Program-made: the position numbers and the translations under genes | Origin: Cyclina sinensis | Lineage: Eukaryota > Mollusca > Bivalvia > Venerida > Veneridae | Direction of reading: 5' to 3' | Assembly (NCBI GenBank): GCA_012932295.1 | Contig: JAAONU010000123.1 | Location: forward strand, 310,001-374,000 | Length of the DNA: 64,000 bases | Notes under the pieces: model-generated | Told to the model about the DNA's origin: nothing | Seen by the model: only the letters and a program-made list of their open reading frames with translations | The model's database searches: none | Shown here: positions 59,931-64,000 of the stretch, in pieces | Numbering within the stretch: position 1 is the stretch's first letter | Layout of the letters: every line of letters starts with the position of its first letter

Positions 59931-62024
59931 AGAGCAGATACAGTAAAAGTTGCACTAAAACATTCATTTTGTCAAATGTGCTATCGTGAACGAACTGTAC
60001 ACATGCAAAAGTCTAAATCTTATCCGGGGGTCACACAACAAAAAGAAAAACAAAATACCCATGCTTTATTGTAAAGTGCACGGGTTTCTCGAGGATATTG
60101 ACCGTCGATACTTACAAATGAAATTTGCAGCGAATATCTAATATAGTGGGCAATTTACGCCATAGCATATTTATGCTCCTTTAATGCATTTGAGCAGTGT
60201 ATATTGAAGGCATGTTTGTTCGTTTATTTACTATGACGATTGACTGATGAGATCCAGTCATAATCAAATGTATGTTCTCTTCTATTCTGTGTATTGTACA
60301 CTTTGTTATTATTCCTATTCGTTTTGTCTCGGTTTAATCTTTACATGATTTCTGAACCATACCCATTATTTATTCCCTAGATATTTAATTGTTTATTTGT
60401 TGAGAACTGCATTTTGTAATGATTAACTCGTGAATAACGTGACCTTTTAAATTGGACGTAGCTAAAGATAGAATAAAAGTATTCAGACTTTGTTGCCTAC
60501 CACCCAACACCCATCGACCCCACTTCTTTCATATAACAAATTGAACTTTCTTAACAAATTGAAATAAATATATCAATCCTTTTTCTATAATTGACGAAAC
60601 TGTATTTTCTATTCATTTTTTTATATTTTTTTATTATCTATTTTTTTACAGGTCTAGTTTTTGTTCAAAAGCGTTTGAACTATTTCCACCAAGACTGATC
60701 CTTTAATACTTTGAAGAAATAAAAGCTTTATTCTGTGTCAGAAAATTAAGTTTAAACAAAGACTGTTTCATATTAGCCTACAGTATTGTAGTGTTTGAAA
60801 TGCTGATGGATTTGTTGTACGCCATTTTATTCTAAAACGTTCAGGAATCTGGCTGAAATAATTAAGAACAAAAACAACAACAATTGTATAATAACACATG
60901 TCTATGGCTAAGAACACATAATCATTTCACTTACTTATCGGTGCTGACATGTGCGAAAAAGATGTTGACTATAGTACAAAATATAAACGAAACAATGACA
61001 CACGAACAGTCAAACAGACAAGAAGTAATTAACAAGCTTTAGATTCAGACTGTTTTCTCCCTCTCTCAATGCCTGATGAACTAACTTAAACATGCCGTTA
61101 ATTTTATGTCTCTTTCGTAAATTTTATGTTTGATTATGCTTATCAAAAACATGTTCCAAATAAATATTGTGAAAAAACGAAATCGAGGGTACAGTGTAAA
61201 TGTATTGCAACTATGTATGATATTAAAATGTGATGCAAAACTTTGACGTGACTAGTCAAAATACCACTTTGTAGTCATATAACTTATTCTAAAATTGATC
61301 ATATAAGGATTTCCTCTCTTAAAACAAAAGTCAAGAGGAAAGTATGATGAAATTGATACTCAATGTATCAAAAAAACAAAACATACATGTACTCGGTTTG
61401 GAAACCATTTTAGAAAGAAAAAAGAAGTAAAATCCATAACAATAAATATAAATCAAAAGGCATGACTAGGTCATATGCAGCAGACATATGAGAACGAGTT
61501 AAGAACCTAGGAAGCAATATGATCTGAATTTTATGATTTGATTATGCGGCTGTTATAAACGTGGACATAATTGAGAACAATGACTAATTTCCAGTACTAA
61601 GTATTGTCGGAAGCCAGGCTTCCGCCGTTAGCTGTAACGTTGTCATTCAGTTGTGTTGAAACAATTGTTTCGAGCTAGGCAAAAAGCGCCATTTTATCTG
61701 TGTATATTCATGTAAAATGATCATAAAACAATATGAGGAAAAAAAAAACAACAACAAAATGTTAACATTCTATTTGAGTTGGATGTAACCTCTTATAACT
61801 CTTAAAAGAGTTAACGGGACGTTTTGTTCTTTAAATCGGAGTTAAAAGGAAAGAAAATAGGTGAATTGCAGTTACTGTGTGAGGAAATGCCTTGCTGTTC
61901 ACAGCGATAACATACTATATACTGACTTTGTAATCAAGGCTTTAAAGCGGAGTTTTACGAAGTTTCAAAACTGGTAATGAGTGATGACTGTGTAAACTTT
62001 ATAAACAAACAACAACAGTTGCAG
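59931..62024. other. Intergenic, no gene recognised
   Basis: AT-rich, no convincing coding exon and no ordered repeat that I can define. Confidence 0.45.
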
Positions 62025-62274
62025 ATATGACCATGAATTATCATTATAGTGGATATATAAATACAAGTACAAGAGAAAGTACAGTGAAAGACATAACTGT
62101 ACCAACAGAAACGACGGTGACAACAGACCAGGGCAAGACTGCTATAAATCCAGATGAAGATGGTGTCTTTCTTTACATTGTTATGGCCGCCGTAGGTGCA
62201 TTCGTTCTATTGATTATGATGATTATCATCACCGTTTTCATCATCAAGTCTATGAAGCGGAAGAGGCAAAACCT
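62025..62274 (+). CDS. Single exon of an unidentified membrane protein gene
   Basis: The open frame from the AG at 62023-62024, with a possible start ATG at 62027, runs to a GT donor (GTAAGT at 62275) in phase 2. It encodes a Thr-rich segment (RESTVKDITVPTETTVTTDQ), then a strong transmembrane helix (VFLYIVMAAVGAFVLLIMMI and beyond) and a basic stop-transfer KSMKRKRQNL. The amino-acid bias and the good donor support a real exon. The acceptor side lacks a polypyrimidine tract, so it may be a first exon. The layout (Thr-rich stalk, TM, phase-2 exit) recalls the membrane exons of genes A and B, but the sequence is not clearly related. The rest of the gene is not identified. Confidence 0.45.
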
Positions 62275-62636
62275 GTAAGTTTACCATATGGTAATTAGTA
62301 TTAATGTCAGCAAAAAACAAAAACAAAACAAAAAACAAAAACACAAAATATCAAGAACATGCTGGTAGCGTAGCGACTTCGAATTCATCAATTTTGAATA
62401 ACGAATTCTTTGTGAGTTTTAGTAAATTTAGAAACCTCAAACAATTGAAATATAAATATTATAGATTATTTTTTAACACTTATTAGGGTCGTTTGTTTCA
62501 TTTTGAGCATTTTGTTTACGTGTCATTTGGGAGTTCAATTGCCAACGGGATACAGAAAGATAAATTAATTGTCTTAACCAAACGGAATTTGTATGAAAAC
62601 ATATCTGTGAAAGAACCAACAATACACTTAATGTCG

Positions 62637-62642
<6 letters not shown>

Positions 62643-62665
<23 letters not shown>
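62643..62665. repeat. Poly(A) run
   Basis: 23 consecutive A residues. It could be the tail of a retroposed copy, but no such copy is recognised upstream. Confidence 0.9.
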
Positions 62666-62667
<2 letters not shown>

Positions 62668-63499
62668 TTCACATCAAATTTTACCAATGAGATCGAAATA
62701 TGCTGACTTTTGACTTTTCGCGTGGATAAAAAGACGAGACGGATAGACAGGAGGAAGGGCGTAGCGGCGAAAATGATTCTGAATGTAACAAAAAGGAAAT
62801 TATAAGTGACATACGGTCATTTGCTTTCATAAAGTTTCAGTTGTAAACATGCACTTTTTTGTCCCATTTTCTGAAAGAAAATTGCCCTGTGCCAAATGCC
62901 CGGGCCAAATGTGATTGTATGTCACATCAAAATTTCCACATCGAACACATTCGTCACAAAATATGTTACATATGTGCTGGATTTCCGTTACACATTTGTA
63001 TCACCTATTACACATGTGATCATTTTTGTAACAGATGTTACAAATGTGATTTGTTAATTGCAAATGTAGTCTAAATGCCTTGTATTTCACACCTAGAGAG
63101 CTGTAGATATTAAGGTCTATTTGTGGTATTTCCCATGGCTGATTGTTTAAGTAAATTGTTCGTCTACATACCTGAAATCATGACAAAAGACATAAATAAA
63201 TCGAAACCTAACAAAAACAAAATAAAAAAAACCCTATTTGTTTAACGTCTTGTATTTTTAATCCTGCTTTAAATAGACCACTTGAGCTAAGAACAGTTCA
63301 AGTGGTGTTGATCTTGTGTTTGTAGCAAAGTCATATTCATTTACATTATGGAGACATAAATATTGTTTTAAATCATTTAATGAGGAAGACCAATGGGTGC
63401 TTGTGTTACATTCGTCCAGGGGATTAAATTTTTACCGCAACTTGACATTTTTGAAAAAGTCATGAATATAAACATATGAACCTGTATTATATAGAGGAT

Positions 63500-63630
63500 A
63501 TTTGTTTGTTTTTGTGGAAGATGAGAATTTATTTCATCGAGTGAACACCATATGTAACATATGAAAATATCAACATATGGTGTTCACGAGATGAAATAAA
63601 TTCCCATCTTCCACTAAAAAACAAACAAAT
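63500..63630. repeat. Near-perfect palindrome
   Basis: The left arm ATTTGTTTGTTTTTGTGGAA, AATTTATTTCATC, GTGAACACCATATG pairs with the right arm CATATGGTGTTCAC, GATGAAATAAATT, CTTCCACTAAAAAACAAACA. The loop is about 20 bp. Few mismatches, so relatively young; a MITE or foldback element. Confidence 0.8.
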
Positions 63631-64000
63631 TTTCTTTTTATTTTATGCCAACACGTCAAAAATGGGTTTTTTATTTATGACATTTTTAATCAGGGCCTTC
63701 AATAAATTCCCCATGGTGAGCCCCAAATCAGTTAATGCGTACTTTGGTTACTCCGCACAAAAAAAGTGCAGACAATCTCCAATACATATGATAACTTTAC
63801 TTCTGCTGAAATAAACTGAATACACTTTCATCAAATAATATTTATTTTTGTCTACACAGTTTATCAATATTTATTGAATTTTGCCATACATACTTTAATC
63901 ATAAAAGCGGATTAATACTCAATATTCAATAGTTCGGTCACAAACATGTATTATCAAAATGGTAATTAACTGATTCAAAACAGTGTATTATCACTTTTAT

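Larger units (their letters stand above)
62275..64000. other. Right-end sequence, no further exon recognised
   Basis: Contains poly(A) at 62643-62665, a block of TTACAAATGTGA-like short repeats at 62960-63070 and the palindrome at 63500-63630. I could not find a following exon for the membrane protein at 62025-62274. Confidence 0.45.

Noticed and set aside
62859..63074. Small Cys/His-rich protein
   Set aside because: Arises from TTACAAATGTGA-like short repeats; no conserved zinc-finger spacing and no splice partners.

Overview
The window is AT-rich, intron-rich animal genomic DNA. It has GT-AG introns, long EGF-repeat exons, a non-LTR retrotransposon tail, decayed Tc1/mariner copies, many palindromic non-autonomous elements and tandem-repeat elements that end in ACGG-type microsatellites. 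The repeat style and the Notch-ligand-like genes point to a lophotrochozoan, most likely a bivalve mollusc. That placement is an inference; no species marker is visible.

Two large paralogous genes lie tail to tail and fill about 48 kb. Gene A (+ strand, 3533-30406, 17 coding exons) adds up to 6090 coding bases, a predicted 2029-residue protein. Gene B (- strand, 51576 down to 34994, 18 coding exons) adds up to 4551 coding bases, a predicted 1516-residue protein. I built both by hand: every junction is GT-AG, the reading phase is continuous, and each sum is a multiple of three. Their architecture is the same: signal peptide; a Notch-ligand-type N-terminal (C2/MNNL) domain; a DSL-like domain; a roughly 100-residue two-cysteine domain with an alpha/beta, SEA/ferredoxin-like pattern (called X here); a second C2/MNNL; a second DSL-like domain; an EGF array (about 29 in A, 22 in B); a linker (long and Ser/Thr-rich in A, short in B); a second X domain; one transmembrane helix; and a short tail with an NPxY motif and a C-terminus matching a class I PDZ ligand. 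The exons of each repeated module keep the same intron phases within and between the genes, so a [C2-DSL] duplication and an X duplication preceded the split of A and B. I know of no described Delta/Serrate/Jagged ligand with two C2-DSL modules, and this family is the main candidate for something undescribed.

Layout: 1-3532 is intergenic with one short TIR element. Gene A follows; its long introns hold large palindromes (8571-9017, 9041-9862), a 1.8-kb TIR element (11052-12832), a palindrome (18313-18436) and a LINE 3' end (21346-22245). Positions 30407-34993 separate the two 3' ends and hold several repeat elements. Gene B follows, its introns carrying a pearl-like tandem element (35935-36545), degenerate tandem repeats and microsatellites. 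Positions 51577-62026 are intergenic, with an AGC-rich satellite (52500-53372) and three decayed Tc1/mariner pieces. A single transmembrane-coding exon of an unidentified gene lies at 62025-62274, and a palindrome at 63500-63630.

The two proteins are probably single-pass cell-surface proteins of Notch-ligand ancestry. Whether they bind Notch, each other or something else cannot be told from sequence.
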